This document shows, one piece after another, positions 27,720 to 36,659 of a stretch of 64,000 nucleotides of DNA (its first letter is position 1; every line of letters begins with the position of its first letter). The translations under genes were made by a program, and so were the position numbers. The stretch is from CBDCTM01 sp965222005 (GTDB taxonomy: Bacteria > Bacteroidota > Bacteroidia > Chitinophagales > Saprospiraceae), in contig OZ244935.1 in assembly GCA_965222005.1 (NCBI GenBank), positions 3,224,001 through 3,288,000 on the forward strand. The letters run 5' to 3'. A model generated the notes under the pieces. The model ran no database searches and had not been told where the DNA came from. It saw nothing but the letters and a program-made list of their open reading frames with translations.

Positions 27720-28715
27720 ATGAGCTTCTCTCAAGATTCAAAGCAAAAACTCATCGCCATTGCAGCAGTGATCATCGTTGCCCTGCTGGGCATCAATGCC
27801 TTTCTGTTGTACAACAAATACAACCAGGACAAATTGATCGATCAGCAAGAGGTAGAGCTGGATGAGGCCAAAGAGTTGAAAGCTGAATTGGAAAAGCAGT
27901 ACTACGAAGCCCTTTCCGAACTGGAAGAAATGCGTGGTAATAATGAAGAACTCAACTCGCTCATCGATCAGCAGAAGGTAGAGCTCAAAGAACAAAAAGA
28001 TAAGATCGCCGGTCTTATCAGCCGCGGCAAAGCAAACCGCAATGACTTGGCCAACGCCCGCAAGCAGATCGAAAATATGCGTACCCAGCTGGACGGCTAT
28101 CTGACAGAAATCGATCAGCTTAAAGCCAATAACCAGCAGCTGACAGCTGAAAACACCCAGCTTTCGGATGCCAAAGTGATGCTGGAAAGCGAAGTGGAAA
28201 AAGAGCGGACCATGAATGAAGAACTGACCACCGCCAAAGCAGCATTGGTCAGTGAAAAAGAAGAATTGCTGGAAGAAAGAAGTGTACTTTCCAAAAAGGT
28301 AAACATCGCTTCGGTGATCAAAGTGAAGGATTTGCAGGTGACTGGCGAAAAGCTCCGCAAAAGCGGCAAGCCCGTCTCAAAAAAATATGCCAAAAGCATT
28401 GATCGCCTCAAAGTGTGCTTCACCACTTCTGAAAATCTGGTAACCGATTCAGGCCTGGAGCAATTTTTTGTGCGCATCATCAATCCGCTCGGAGAAACAA
28501 TGGCTATTGAAAACCTCGGCTCTGGTGTGATGAGTCATTCCGCTACCAATGAAGATATTCGCTATACTCAAATGAAAGAGCTGGACTATAGCAATGAAGA
28601 AATGCAGGCCTGCTTCTACTGGCAGCCGAATACAGCCTTTTCAAAAGGAGTCTATGATGTGCAGGTGTACAACAAAGGATTTCTGGCTGGCGAATCGACC
28701 TTTAAATTGAAATAG
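27720..28715 (+). CDS. membrane-anchored coiled-coil protein of unknown function
   Basis: A 331-residue protein with three parts: a short cytoplasmic start and one membrane helix (LIAIAAVIIVALLGINAFLL), a long heptad-rich coiled coil rich in E, K, Q and L (about residues 35-200, for example ELEEMRGNNEELNSLIDQQK), and a C-terminal beta-type domain (about 210-331) starting INIASVIKV-like (VNIASVIKVKDLQVTG) and ending in GVYDVQVYNKGFLAGEST. Such proteins are common in Bacteroidota and often mislabelled as SMC-like; there are no ATPase motifs. The start at ATG 27720 fits the membrane anchor; ten codons upstream in frame are not needed. A scaffold or envelope role is likely but not shown. Confidence 0.85.
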   Translation: MSFSQDSKQKLIAIAAVIIVALLGINAFLLYNKYNQDKLIDQQEVELDEAKELKAELEKQYYEALSELEEMRGNNEELNSLIDQQKVELKEQKDKIAGLISRGKANRNDLANARKQIENMRTQLDGYLTEIDQLKANNQQLTAENTQLSDAKVMLESEVEKERTMNEELTTAKAALVSEKEELLEERSVLSKKVNIASVIKVKDLQVTGEKLRKSGKPVSKKYAKSIDRLKVCFTTSENLVTDSGLEQFFVRIINPLGETMAIENLGSGVMSHSATNEDIRYTQMKELDYSNEEMQACFYWQPNTAFSKGVYDVQVYNKGFLAGESTFKLK

Positions 28716-28748
28716 CATACAGTTTTTATTATAAGTTTATTATAAGAC

Positions 28749-28791
28749 GGTACAGGGCAAACGGAGTACCGTACACCCTTTGCTCTGTACC
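28749..28791 (+). other. inverted repeats able to form two alternative hairpins
   Basis: GGTACAGGGCAAA pairs with TTTGCTCTGTACC (one mismatch), while the left part ACGGTAC can instead pair with GTACCGT in between, giving two mutually exclusive stems. It lies just after the stop of the coiled-coil protein gene and before the DUF2452 gene. There is no clear T-tract, so it may be a 3' processing or attenuation structure, not a standard terminator. Confidence 0.5.
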
Positions 28792-28862
28792 CTCCACCGT
28801 CTCTTCCCCCAACTTCTTCTCTTCTTATCTCTTTTCCGGTACGCTCAAACCTCCGAATTCCT

Positions 28863-28870
28863 TAACTTTG
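28863..28870 (+). promoter_or_regulatory. probable -7 box (TAACTTTG) for the DUF2452 gene
   Basis: TAACTTTG matches TAnnTTTG and sits 28 bases before the ATG. A matching upstream TTTG box is not evident, so the call rests on the -7 match and its position. Confidence 0.4.
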
Positions 28871-28897
28871 TATCTGTAAAAGGTTAAAGTTGTCAAC

Positions 28898-29341
28898 ATG
28901 AGCGATCAAAAATCCCGTAAAAAGGACAATCCCATCGATGAAGATAAGATTGCCGAAAATCCGCATATCCTTCCCTATGCCCACAATGTAGGCAGTGCCA
29001 TCATCAAACCGATCGATAAAGGGAGGGTGAAAGGAATGGCGATGGCGGCTATGTATGAGCAGACGGATATCCAGCTCGATCAGATTCGCGAGCAAGTGGA
29101 AACCCTGATCCAACAGGCCCGGCAGATTCATGATCGGGTGAGTGTGTCTGAAAAGATATATCTGGCCGATATGGGTTTTGCGCCGCGCATTGGCCACACC
29201 TACCATCTCTACTTGCGCAGCAGCAATGGAAGGCATGTGCTTTCATTGGTAAGTCCGGAGGAATGGGGTGCCAACCCCCCATTTGAGTACGTCTCTACGG
29301 TGCGCTTGCTGTCCGATCATACCTGGGAAGTAGTGGTCTGA
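28898..29341 (+). CDS. DUF2452 domain protein
   Basis: A 147-residue soluble protein of the DUF2452 family. Typical parts are PHILPYAHNVGSAIIKPIDK, GRVKGMAMAAMYEQTDIQL and the C-terminal MGFAPRIGHTYHLYLRSSNG with LSLVSPEEWG. There is no signal peptide or membrane segment. The function of the family is unknown to me. It has its own likely promoter box and faces, tail to tail, the secreted glycosidase gene 33 bases away. Confidence 0.88.
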   Translation: MSDQKSRKKDNPIDEDKIAENPHILPYAHNVGSAIIKPIDKGRVKGMAMAAMYEQTDIQLDQIREQVETLIQQARQIHDRVSVSEKIYLADMGFAPRIGHTYHLYLRSSNGRHVLSLVSPEEWGANPPFEYVSTVRLLSDHTWEVVV

Positions 29342-29374
29342 TACCCCGGCTGCCAAACGGCCCAACCGACCAAC

Positions 29375-31243
29375 TCACTCCTTTACCTTAACCAAGCGTT
29401 CCGTATATTTCACACCCTCCACCTCGAGCTGGCAGATATACAGCCCCGATTCCAGTTCCATGTCAAAGGTCTTTTGGAAAACACCGGCAGGCAGTATAAC
29501 TTCGTTGTACAGAACCTTCAGCCTTCGACCTTTCAGATCATAGACGGCCAGAGACACTTCACTCGCCTGAGTCAGTTTGAATGTGATCTGAGTGGTGTCA
29601 GAAAAGGGGTTGGGAGTGCAGCTAAAGAAAGCGCCGGGCTTATTTTTGGGAGGATTGTTGGGATTGAGCTGTACGAACACCGGGCTGCCTGTCAGTTGGA
29701 GGCTCTTGCCCTCTACGAGCAGGCTTTCGGCGGTGGCGCTGTGATTCCATTCTTTTACTAGTAGCTGCTCCACCTTGAGGTGGCCGGGAAAAACGAAATG
29801 AGCGGTAGCGGCTTCGTTCCGGTCGATCCGGGTCTCTGCCCAAAGGACATACACCGGCTCAGCTCCAGGTTTGCTGAAGGCAGCTGCACGTATTCCCTCA
29901 GGAGCCTGCAATTCTTCCGTGAGGAGCGCATCATATCGAAACCCCTGGAGCAGGTCGCTGATCGTTTTGTGGGCAATACCGGCATTGGTAGGCACTTGTT
30001 GGTAGGGAGGCACCTCTTTTATTTTTTTGTAGAGCCCCATGAGATGAAATTCTTTTTCTGCTTCGTCATAGCCTTTGGACTCGGCAAGTTGGTACACATA
30101 ATACTGGCGGACCCCCTCGCGCTGGAGTTCGACGAGCGTTTTGAGGATAAAATTTCGCTGGGCTTCATCAGACCCCATGAAATCGCCAAAGGTTTTGCGC
30201 GGTACATTGCCTTCGGTTATGATGTATTCTTTTTTGGGAAAAGTAGTGCCATCATAGCCATATTGATGCAAGACGGCTTCAAATTCTTTCTTTTTGTAAA
30301 TAACGCCATCCGCAGCAGCATCGGAATGGCGGAAATAATCAAAGTCCTTTATATCATTGTTCCATTCGCGTAAGCTGCCATCAATATGGGGATAGGAATG
30401 AAAGCTCATCATATCAAAATAGGCACCGCCTTTTAAAGGATATTCAGCACTGGTTTGGCCATTGTCAGGATTGTCGGTGTTGCGCAAAACCACATCCAGA
30501 AAGGAAGGAAATCCAAATCCGCCAACGGCGATATACGCATCGGGATCAAAGGTTTTGATGACTTCGTAACTGATACGCAGCATTCGTATATACTCAAACA
30601 CAGGCGCTTTGAGCGCATAGTCGCAAGGCTGGGGGTTATTATGCCACCAACTGTCGGGCATACTGGCCGGTTTCCAGGCATCACCGGAATGATCAAAGTC
30701 GGGCTCGTTCCATATCTCATAAATGCTGGTGTAGTCCTTGTAATGTTGGAGGAGCTTATAGAGGTACAAAGCATAATCATTGTCGTCATTGACGGGGGTG
30801 CCGTCTTCGCCATCGTCCCATATATCGGTGTACAGGTTTTTAAACATCTCTGACTGGCTGGAAGGGCAGTGGTGCGTCTGGTCGCGTTGATGATCGGCAG
30901 GATAGCCAACAAATACGGTGACATCATGGATGCCGAGTTGCTGATAATGCTGAAAAGCCTCCACTCGGGCATCGTACCCATATTGCTCAACAAAATAGGC
31001 AAAGAGCGCCGGCCGCAGGGCATTTACGCCTACCCCTTCAAGCTGAAGTTGCGGATTGCCGGCCGCGATATTGGCCAATTGCTCATCGCGCCAGGGCGAA
31101 TAATAACCCATATTGGAGCCATAGGCAAAATGGCCAGTATAAGGCTCCACCCGTTCATTGGCTGTGTAGCCGGGCTGTGCAAAGAGTGGAGAAAGGCCTA
31201 TCAGAAAAAGCGTGCAAAGAGTCAAGCGAGGGATCATTGGCAA
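29375..31243 (-). CDS. secreted clan GH-A glycoside hydrolase-like protein with T9SS sorting domain
   Basis: A 622-residue predicted extracellular enzyme. It has a signal peptide (to about 22, LSPLFAQ), a TIM-barrel domain (about 40-410) with the clan GH-A acid/base motif IYEIWNEPDF (E180) and a candidate nucleophile in EYIITEGN (E344), a small beta domain, and a type A T9SS sorting domain (about 540-622) with CTPNPFSDTTQITFKL, VYDLKGRRLK and ESGLYICQLE. A family number cannot be given by eye; GH39-like or GH5-like assignments are possible. No SusCD pair or other carbohydrate genes adjoin it, so the substrate is open. It is transcribed alone. Confidence 0.85.
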   Translation of the reverse strand: MPMIPRLTLCTLFLIGLSPLFAQPGYTANERVEPYTGHFAYGSNMGYYSPWRDEQLANIAAGNPQLQLEGVGVNALRPALFAYFVEQYGYDARVEAFQHYQQLGIHDVTVFVGYPADHQRDQTHHCPSSQSEMFKNLYTDIWDDGEDGTPVNDDNDYALYLYKLLQHYKDYTSIYEIWNEPDFDHSGDAWKPASMPDSWWHNNPQPCDYALKAPVFEYIRMLRISYEVIKTFDPDAYIAVGGFGFPSFLDVVLRNTDNPDNGQTSAEYPLKGGAYFDMMSFHSYPHIDGSLREWNNDIKDFDYFRHSDAAADGVIYKKKEFEAVLHQYGYDGTTFPKKEYIITEGNVPRKTFGDFMGSDEAQRNFILKTLVELQREGVRQYYVYQLAESKGYDEAEKEFHLMGLYKKIKEVPPYQQVPTNAGIAHKTISDLLQGFRYDALLTEELQAPEGIRAAAFSKPGAEPVYVLWAETRIDRNEAATAHFVFPGHLKVEQLLVKEWNHSATAESLLVEGKSLQLTGSPVFVQLNPNNPPKNKPGAFFSCTPNPFSDTTQITFKLTQASEVSLAVYDLKGRRLKVLYNEVILPAGVFQKTFDMELESGLYICQLEVEGVKYTERLVKVKE

Positions 31244-31456
31244 TAGTATGTTAATGACTAATAAAACTTACAAATGGTCTTTGTAAGTATGTTCCGTACA
31301 GTTTTTGGGAAGGGAAGGGGGGTACTAATGGCAGCTGCAAATGTAATAATATAAGTAACAAGCTGCTTGTGCCGGAATGGCTAATTACCAACTTTAACAC
31401 TTTCTCCTGTCAGATGCCGGTTTTTCCACTACCCAAAGCGCCTCTACCTGTGAGGG

Positions 31457-33034
31457 CTACAGTACATTAGCCGAGCGAAAGAGCCTGCTCCAGTTGATAC
31501 CATTGAAGATGCTGCCATTTTTGGTAGAAAACCAGATGAAGAGTGGTTTGCCCACAATGTGGTCTTCTGGTACAAAGCCCCACACTCTGGAATCCTCTGA
31601 GTTGTGACGATTGTCGCCCATCATCCAATAATAGTTTTGCCGAAAGGTGTATTGAGTACTTTGCTCCCCATTGATGAAGATGCGGCCGTTTTTAATCTCC
31701 AGATCATTGTGCTCATACACATCGATGATGCGGCGATAGATAGCCAGATTGTTGGGCGTAATGGTTACAGTTTGGCCAGCTTTCGGAATGTTGATCGGGC
31801 CATAATTATCAACCGCCCAACCTGGAAAATTTTTGGGATCGTGGGGAAATAAATGTTTCGCAAAGGCAGGCTGGGGATATTGCCGTTCTACACTTACCCC
31901 TTGCATAGCCTTGAGCTTCTCTACCTGCCCGGCATCCAAATGCAGGATGGTATTGGGGTTTTTGGCATAGGCAGCCACCTCATCAAGATTGACACCCCAC
32001 TCCTTTAGCTTGCTACTCAAAGGGCTGCCTGTGGATTTGACGGCATAGCCAAATTGCAGTTTTTCAGGGTTCTGTGATGCCTCACCATCAAGGTACACCT
32101 GCCCATCTTTGATAGACAGCTCATGGCCCGGCATCCCTACCAGGCGTTTGATGTAATGGTCTTTTTTATCAATTGGCCGCACCCGCAAATCAAGCCCTCT
32201 GAAGCGATTGAGAAAGCCTCCGCGCACCGCATCGTGATGGCTGAAGTTGCGTTGAGCGGTTACATATACGCTGTCGCCCTCCGGATAATTAAAAACCACC
32301 GGATCGAGGCGTTTAATGTCGGTAAGGGCTGGCATGCGGTGGTATTTAAGGCTGGGCTTCTTGGTATAGGATTCACTGCCCAAAAAGGGTAAAACATTGT
32401 GTACCAAAGGAAACTGTATGACCGTCATCGGCATGCGGATGCCATAATGTGCTTTGCTCACAAAGAGAAAATCGCCAACCAACAGGGAGCCTTCCATCGA
32501 AGAGGTAGGAATCACGTAAGCTTCTATCAAAAACATGCGTATAAATGCAGCGGCAAACACAGCAAATACAATAGCTTCAGTCCATTCGCGCACTACTGAT
32601 TTTTGGTAAGGATTGCTTGCCTGGAGCTTGCGCAGCGTTTTATTGTCATTGGCTTCTTTGGCAGCCTGGATTTTTTTAGCCAGCTCCTTTTCTGCATGCA
32701 GTGTAGGGCCGAGGTATTTTTCCTCCTTGCTAAATCCCAAATAAAAGAAATAGAGGGGCGCATAAATAACTGCAATGGCGCTGTCGATGAAGCGATATTT
32801 GCCAAATGAGCGTACCATATCCACACACATACCGGCAAAGATGAATAGGTTGACGATCGGAACTAACAGCAGAGCAGCCCACCAGCCAGGCCGGCCGATG
32901 ACCTTGGCCCAAACTACAAACTGATACCCAGGTACGAGTGCTTTCCAGCCAGCCTCACCAGCCTTTTCGAATACCTTGTACAGGCTGATGCTTAATAATA
33001 TATAGGAGACAATGAGGAAAATAAGTACGCTCAC
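31457..33034 (-). CDS. lepB: signal peptidase I, long Bacteroidota form
   Basis: A 525-residue membrane protease that removes signal peptides after Sec export. The first 110 residues hold extra hydrophobic segments (LIFLIVSYILLSISLYKVF and others), a feature of the long forms in this phylum. The catalytic region has box B PTSSMEGSLLVGDF with the nucleophile Ser, the box D region DHYIKRLVGMPGHELSIKDG with the general-base Lys, and box E GDNRHNSEDSRVWG followed by FVPEDHIVGKP. A large insert of about 150 residues lies between boxes D and E. The start codon is GTG. All the exported proteins in this window would depend on this type of enzyme. Confidence 0.95.
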   Translation of the reverse strand: MSVLIFLIVSYILLSISLYKVFEKAGEAGWKALVPGYQFVVWAKVIGRPGWWAALLLVPIVNLFIFAGMCVDMVRSFGKYRFIDSAIAVIYAPLYFFYLGFSKEEKYLGPTLHAEKELAKKIQAAKEANDNKTLRKLQASNPYQKSVVREWTEAIVFAVFAAAFIRMFLIEAYVIPTSSMEGSLLVGDFLFVSKAHYGIRMPMTVIQFPLVHNVLPFLGSESYTKKPSLKYHRMPALTDIKRLDPVVFNYPEGDSVYVTAQRNFSHHDAVRGGFLNRFRGLDLRVRPIDKKDHYIKRLVGMPGHELSIKDGQVYLDGEASQNPEKLQFGYAVKSTGSPLSSKLKEWGVNLDEVAAYAKNPNTILHLDAGQVEKLKAMQGVSVERQYPQPAFAKHLFPHDPKNFPGWAVDNYGPINIPKAGQTVTITPNNLAIYRRIIDVYEHNDLEIKNGRIFINGEQSTQYTFRQNYYWMMGDNRHNSEDSRVWGFVPEDHIVGKPLFIWFSTKNGSIFNGINWSRLFRSANVL

Positions 33035-33313
33035 GTGTATTCGCTTTTGTTAATCAATGAGGTGCTAGTACTTTAGACTAGGCGGAATTTGCTGCAAATA
33101 TAGCCCCTTGCTCTATTAATGCAGCATTTGGAAACTATTAATTCGCCATCAGTAATTCAAACGAAAAAGCGGGTGTTGCGGTGTCCGAACCTGGAATATC
33201 TTCTAACTAGGCTGGCTATTTATCGACGAGTTGTACAATTGGTTAGATGGGAGAGAGTCAGAGGGAAAGATGACAGACTGTTTGAAAATCTAAAAGTCTG
33301 AAAATCCGGCCTG

Positions 33314-33682
33314 TTACTCCACCTCACCTTCAATGAACAAGTGCTCGGCTTTGCGTTGGCAGCTGAAGAAAACTTTGATCCGCTTTCTGAAATACCCCTG
33401 TTTTTTGGCGTCGTAACCCACCAGGATGCTACCCAGGCTGTCTGGCATTACAGGTGCATCGCTGTATTCAGGCTTGGTACAGCCACAGGTGGTACGGACA
33501 TTATCAATACTCACGGGCTCATCACTTGTGTTGCGAAACTGGAAGATAAAGCTGGCCGGCTGGCGGTGGGTGAGCAGGCCAAAGTCGTGCTCGGTATCGG
33601 TGAGCCATTCGATCCGGCCGGCGGAGCTATCGAAGAGCAGGGCGGGGGAGAGCAGCAAAAGATATAAAATGAACAATTTCAT
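33314..33682 (-). CDS. DUF1573 exported protein
   Basis: A 122-residue protein with a short N-terminal signal sequence (LFILYLLLLSPALLFDSSAG) and one DUF1573 immunoglobulin-like beta domain, seen in TEHDFGLLTHRQPASFIFQF, then FRNTSDEPVSIDNVRTTCGC with the family's conserved CGC, and a C-terminal strand LFIEGEVE. It is half the size of many family members but complete for one domain. The role in the periplasm or at the cell surface is unknown. It is isolated between lepB and a divergent lipoprotein gene. Confidence 0.88.
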   Translation of the reverse strand: MKLFILYLLLLSPALLFDSSAGRIEWLTDTEHDFGLLTHRQPASFIFQFRNTSDEPVSIDNVRTTCGCTKPEYSDAPVMPDSLGSILVGYDAKKQGYFRKRIKVFFSCQRKAEHLFIEGEVE

Positions 33683-33900
33683 AGTTGGACTGACTTTGTG
33701 TTAGATTAACGAGCCGCGGAATTAAATATTGAGCAAAGATAAGGACAATGAATACATTGCAACTATACGCGGTATAAAAGATTGATAATCAAGGAGATGT
33801 GATTCATCGAGACTCTTTTTAGCTGTGCACTTTCCAGCTGCCACCTTGCCGAACTCCTCAAGCTCCATCTTTTTTCGGTAAGCACAAACACTAATTTTTT

Positions 33901-33908
33901 TATCTTTG
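33901..33908 (+). promoter_or_regulatory. probable -7 box (TATCTTTG) of the DUF3298 lipoprotein gene
   Basis: An exact TAnnTTTG match (TATCTTTG, the same as in the tRNA-Arg promoter) 39 bases before the chosen ATG. No clean TTTG is seen about 20 bases upstream. Confidence 0.45.
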
Positions 33909-33946
33909 TGAGCCAGTGCAGGCACCTAAAATTTTCAAATAAACTC

Positions 33947-34807
33947 ATGAGAATTTCTGACTTTTGTGCAATTGTCTATACGCTCCTGCTGCTGCTAATA
34001 TTGACCAACTGTCAAAATCAGCCTACAGGACAAGCTCGCCAGCCTGCCACAGATACGATAGCCACTGAGATGAATCTACCCAAAGCGGCCACAGCTGCAA
34101 GGCCTCTCTATTTTGAAACGGACACTATCCGCCGCCGGAGCAGTACCTGCGACCAAGCTGATGGGCCCTGTGCAGAGGTTTCGATCTATTACCATCTGGC
34201 TAAGGGAAGCAGAGCCGAGGTGGCCAGTATCATCAATGACAGCCTCCGGTATTATATGGCAGGTATGGCGATGTTGGATGTTGGGAAGGGACAGACGTTG
34301 AGTCTCACCCAGGCGGCTGATCGGTTTGTACAGGAATATGACAGTTTGGAGGAGAAGATAAAACTGGATTCGGAAGGCTGGACGAACGACATTCGCATGC
34401 AGATCGACTTGCTGACGGAGAAGGTGGTGAGCATTCACATCAATGATTACAATTACACGGGCGGAGCACATGGCAATCATTTTTCAAAGATGCTCGTTTT
34501 TGACCTGCGCAACGGAAAACGCCTGTATTTTGCCCATATTTTTGAGGAATGGATGCCTGTGGAGTTGATGTTGGAAGAGTTGTTTTTGGCCGATGTGCGC
34601 GAAAAAGCGGATGATCCCAGCCTCAGTCTCAATAATTTTTTCTGGGATAAAGGCTTTCAGTGGCCCGATGCATTTGGCCTTACCGAGCAAGGGGCCCGCT
34701 TTTATTACGATCCCTACGAAGCGGCTCCGTATAGCTATGGGCCGATTGACTTGCTGATACCCTATGAGCGGCTTGATTCAATAATGAATAGGGAAATGGT
34801 TTTTTAA
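33947..34807 (+). CDS. DUF4163/DUF3298-domain lipoprotein (RsiV/PdaC-like)
   Basis: A 286-residue predicted lipoprotein. The signal sequence ends in the lipobox LTNC. The DUF4163-type segment is about residues 60-160 (VSIYYHLAKGSRAEVASIIN) and the C-terminal DUF3298 segment about 170-280, with INDYNYTGGAHGNHFSKMLV, DLRNGKRLYF and the end YGPIDLLIPYERLDSIM. These domains occur in anti-sigma factor RsiV and deacetylase PdaC, but no catalytic domain is present here. Start chosen at the ATG that gives a proper lipoprotein signal; 13 upstream codons are poor. The next gene starts about 70 bases later on the same strand. Confidence 0.87.
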   Translation: MRISDFCAIVYTLLLLLILTNCQNQPTGQARQPATDTIATEMNLPKAATAARPLYFETDTIRRRSSTCDQADGPCAEVSIYYHLAKGSRAEVASIINDSLRYYMAGMAMLDVGKGQTLSLTQAADRFVQEYDSLEEKIKLDSEGWTNDIRMQIDLLTEKVVSIHINDYNYTGGAHGNHFSKMLVFDLRNGKRLYFAHIFEEWMPVELMLEELFLADVREKADDPSLSLNNFFWDKGFQWPDAFGLTEQGARFYYDPYEAAPYSYGPIDLLIPYERLDSIMNREMVF

Positions 34808-34879
34808 ACTTTTCCAAATTTGCTGCATTTTCATTGTAATTTCGTATCATCGTCATTCAAAGCAATACGTCATTGAACT

Positions 34880-35788
34880 ATGCAAAAACGCTTGCCCCTC
34901 ATTGCCCTTCTGTTGATTGGTGCATTGAGCATTTCAGCTCAACAAAAATTACCTGCTACCACTATCCTGCTTTTCGATATGCAAAAGCTGACGGATAGTG
35001 TGTATGTTTTCAAAAATCCACTTTTTCTGACGGATTTTAATAAAAGCGGATACAATAATCAGCCACACTTTGTTACGGATGACGAACTATACATCACCGT
35101 GCAATTGTTCAACGATACCAGCCAAACAGACCTCTACGCGCTCAATATTGCTCAAAAAACACTGACCCGCGTTACCCAAACTCCCGAAAGTGAGTTTTCG
35201 CCGAGCCTCGTACCCCCCATCGACGACGACGATGAGGGCCTACGCTTTTCCTGTGTGCGCGTCGAGCAGGATGGTCAGCGCAGCCAGCGGCTGTGGGCCT
35301 TTCCGGTGGATCGATCCACCAGAGGAGCGCCAGTATTCAAAACCTTGCGGAATGTAGCTTATTACCATTGGATCAATTCCGAAAAAGTAGCTCTCTTCCT
35401 TTTGGGCAATCCTCATGAGCTGGCCGTCACCAATATTCAGGACGAACGGACCATCACAGTAGTATCCAACATCGGTCGTTGCCTCCAATGGTCGGGGCGC
35501 AATGAAGTAAGTTATGTGGACAAGAACAATGCACAGCAATGGATGATCCGCAAATTGGATGTCCGCTTCTATCGCACCGAGGCGGTAGTACCTGCCTTGC
35601 CTGGCAGTGAAGATTTTGTAGTGCTGGCTGATGGTACCTATCTGATGGGCAGCTATGGAAAGCTATTTAAGTATCATCCGAAAAAAGATGCCACCTGGTT
35701 GGAAATTGCAGACTTTAGTTTCTACGGCTACGATAAGATCACCCGAATGGCGGTGACGGATGATAAAATTGCAATCGTATTTCAATGA
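34880..35788 (+). CDS. exported beta-propeller-like (TolB/PD40-type) protein
   Basis: A 302-residue protein with a signal peptide (MQKRLPLIALLLIGALSISA). The rest consists of strand-rich repeats resembling WD40-like (PD40) blades, as in NQPHFVTDDELYITVQLFND, TDLYALNIAQKTLTRVTQTP then ESEFSPSLVP, a pattern of the sort seen in TolB C-terminal propellers. No catalytic residues can be named. Its ATGA end overlaps the start of the following DUF1684 lipoprotein gene by four bases, so the two are translationally coupled and may act together in the periplasm. Confidence 0.78.
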   Translation: MQKRLPLIALLLIGALSISAQQKLPATTILLFDMQKLTDSVYVFKNPLFLTDFNKSGYNNQPHFVTDDELYITVQLFNDTSQTDLYALNIAQKTLTRVTQTPESEFSPSLVPPIDDDDEGLRFSCVRVEQDGQRSQRLWAFPVDRSTRGAPVFKTLRNVAYYHWINSEKVALFLLGNPHELAVTNIQDERTITVVSNIGRCLQWSGRNEVSYVDKNNAQQWMIRKLDVRFYRTEAVVPALPGSEDFVVLADGTYLMGSYGKLFKYHPKKDATWLEIADFSFYGYDKITRMAVTDDKIAIVFQ

Positions 35789-36414
35789 AAATTATTTGTA
35801 AAGCCCTATGGGTGAGCATGTTAGCGCTGTTTTTGTATAGCTGCCATAGCGGCAAAGCCACCTTCCGCAAGGAAATTGAGGCGCATAGGCTTGCCTACAA
35901 AGCCGATTTCCTTAAAGAGAGCCGCTCTCCTTTTTACCATAAAGAAAAAGAACTCGATTACCTCCGCTTTTACCCTGCTGATCCCGTTTACCAGCTCAGG
36001 GCCACATTCACGGCCAGCCCGGAAGCAAAGCCTTTCGACATGGCAACCTATAGCGGCAGCACCAAGCCCTTTGTGAAGTACGGTACCTTGCAATTCCAAT
36101 TGAAAGGGCAATCACTCGAATTGGCGGTCTATCGGAATATGCGGCTGGCTAAAATTCCTGCCTACCAGGACTACCTGTTTCTTCCTTTCAAGGATCGTAC
36201 AAATGGCGAAGCCACCTATGGCGGAGGCCGATATATCGACCTCAAGAGGTCAGATATCAAGGAGGGGTATTTCCTGCTTGATTTTAACAAGTGCTACAAC
36301 CCCTGGTGTGCCTTCAGCGATGGCTACAATTGCCCCATCCCGCCTCTTGAAAATCATTTGGATGTAGCCATCGAGGCAGGAGAAAAAAAATTTGGTAGGG
36401 AACCTTCAAAATAA
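35785..36414 (+). CDS. DUF1684 lipoprotein
   Basis: A 209-residue predicted lipoprotein (lipobox LYSC). The DUF1684 signature is clear: FLKESRSPFY, LRFYPADPVYQL, FLPFKDRTNGEATYGGGRYI and the conserved end FNKCYNPWCAFSDGYNCPIP with ENHLDVAIEAGEKKF. Function of the family is unknown. The start overlaps the stop of the propeller-like gene (ATGA). The last few codons (EPSK and stop) lie within the end of an intergenic inverted-repeat element, so the natural C-terminus may have been replaced; the conserved domain is intact. Confidence 0.92.
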   Translation: MKIICKALWVSMLALFLYSCHSGKATFRKEIEAHRLAYKADFLKESRSPFYHKEKELDYLRFYPADPVYQLRATFTASPEAKPFDMATYSGSTKPFVKYGTLQFQLKGQSLELAVYRNMRLAKIPAYQDYLFLPFKDRTNGEATYGGGRYIDLKRSDIKEGYFLLDFNKCYNPWCAFSDGYNCPIPPLENHLDVAIEAGEKKFGREPSK

Positions 36415-36511
36415 ATCTGACATTTTTGAAATAGACGATAACCGATCAACCAAAGGGCAGTGAAGTGAAGCCTAGTTCAAAAATTGGAAAGAGGGATATA
36501 ATTTTTTGAAC
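36405..36511 (-). repeat. intergenic inverted-repeat element, copy C (inverted)
   Basis: Full-length copy in the opposite orientation to copies A and B. It runs from CTTCAAAATAAATCTGACAT through CCAAAGGGCAGTGAAGTGAA to ATATAATTTTTTGAACAATA, the reverse complement of the A/B pattern. The left end overlaps the last codons and the TAA stop of the DUF1684 gene. Confidence 0.75.
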
Positions 36512-36659
36512 AATACTAAAGGAGAAAAGCTGATATTTCCATTCAAAAGCAGCTCTTTTGCCTTACAAGTGCTATTTACACCTTGGTATGCCAATTGCGG
36601 GTTATTATTACTTAAATTGCAATTGTTGTTGAAGCTTTGAAAACCAAAAATCCTGATAC

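Noticed and set aside
33119..33301. 60-codon plus-strand frame between lepB and the DUF1573 gene
   Set aside because: Starts with ATG but has no recognisable domain, no promoter box and unusual composition (many R, L, V without structure); chance open frame in spacer.
33722..33948. Small minus-strand frames near the DUF3298 gene
   Set aside because: Two overlapping frames of 61-67 codons in the promoter region of a well-supported plus-strand gene; no known features.
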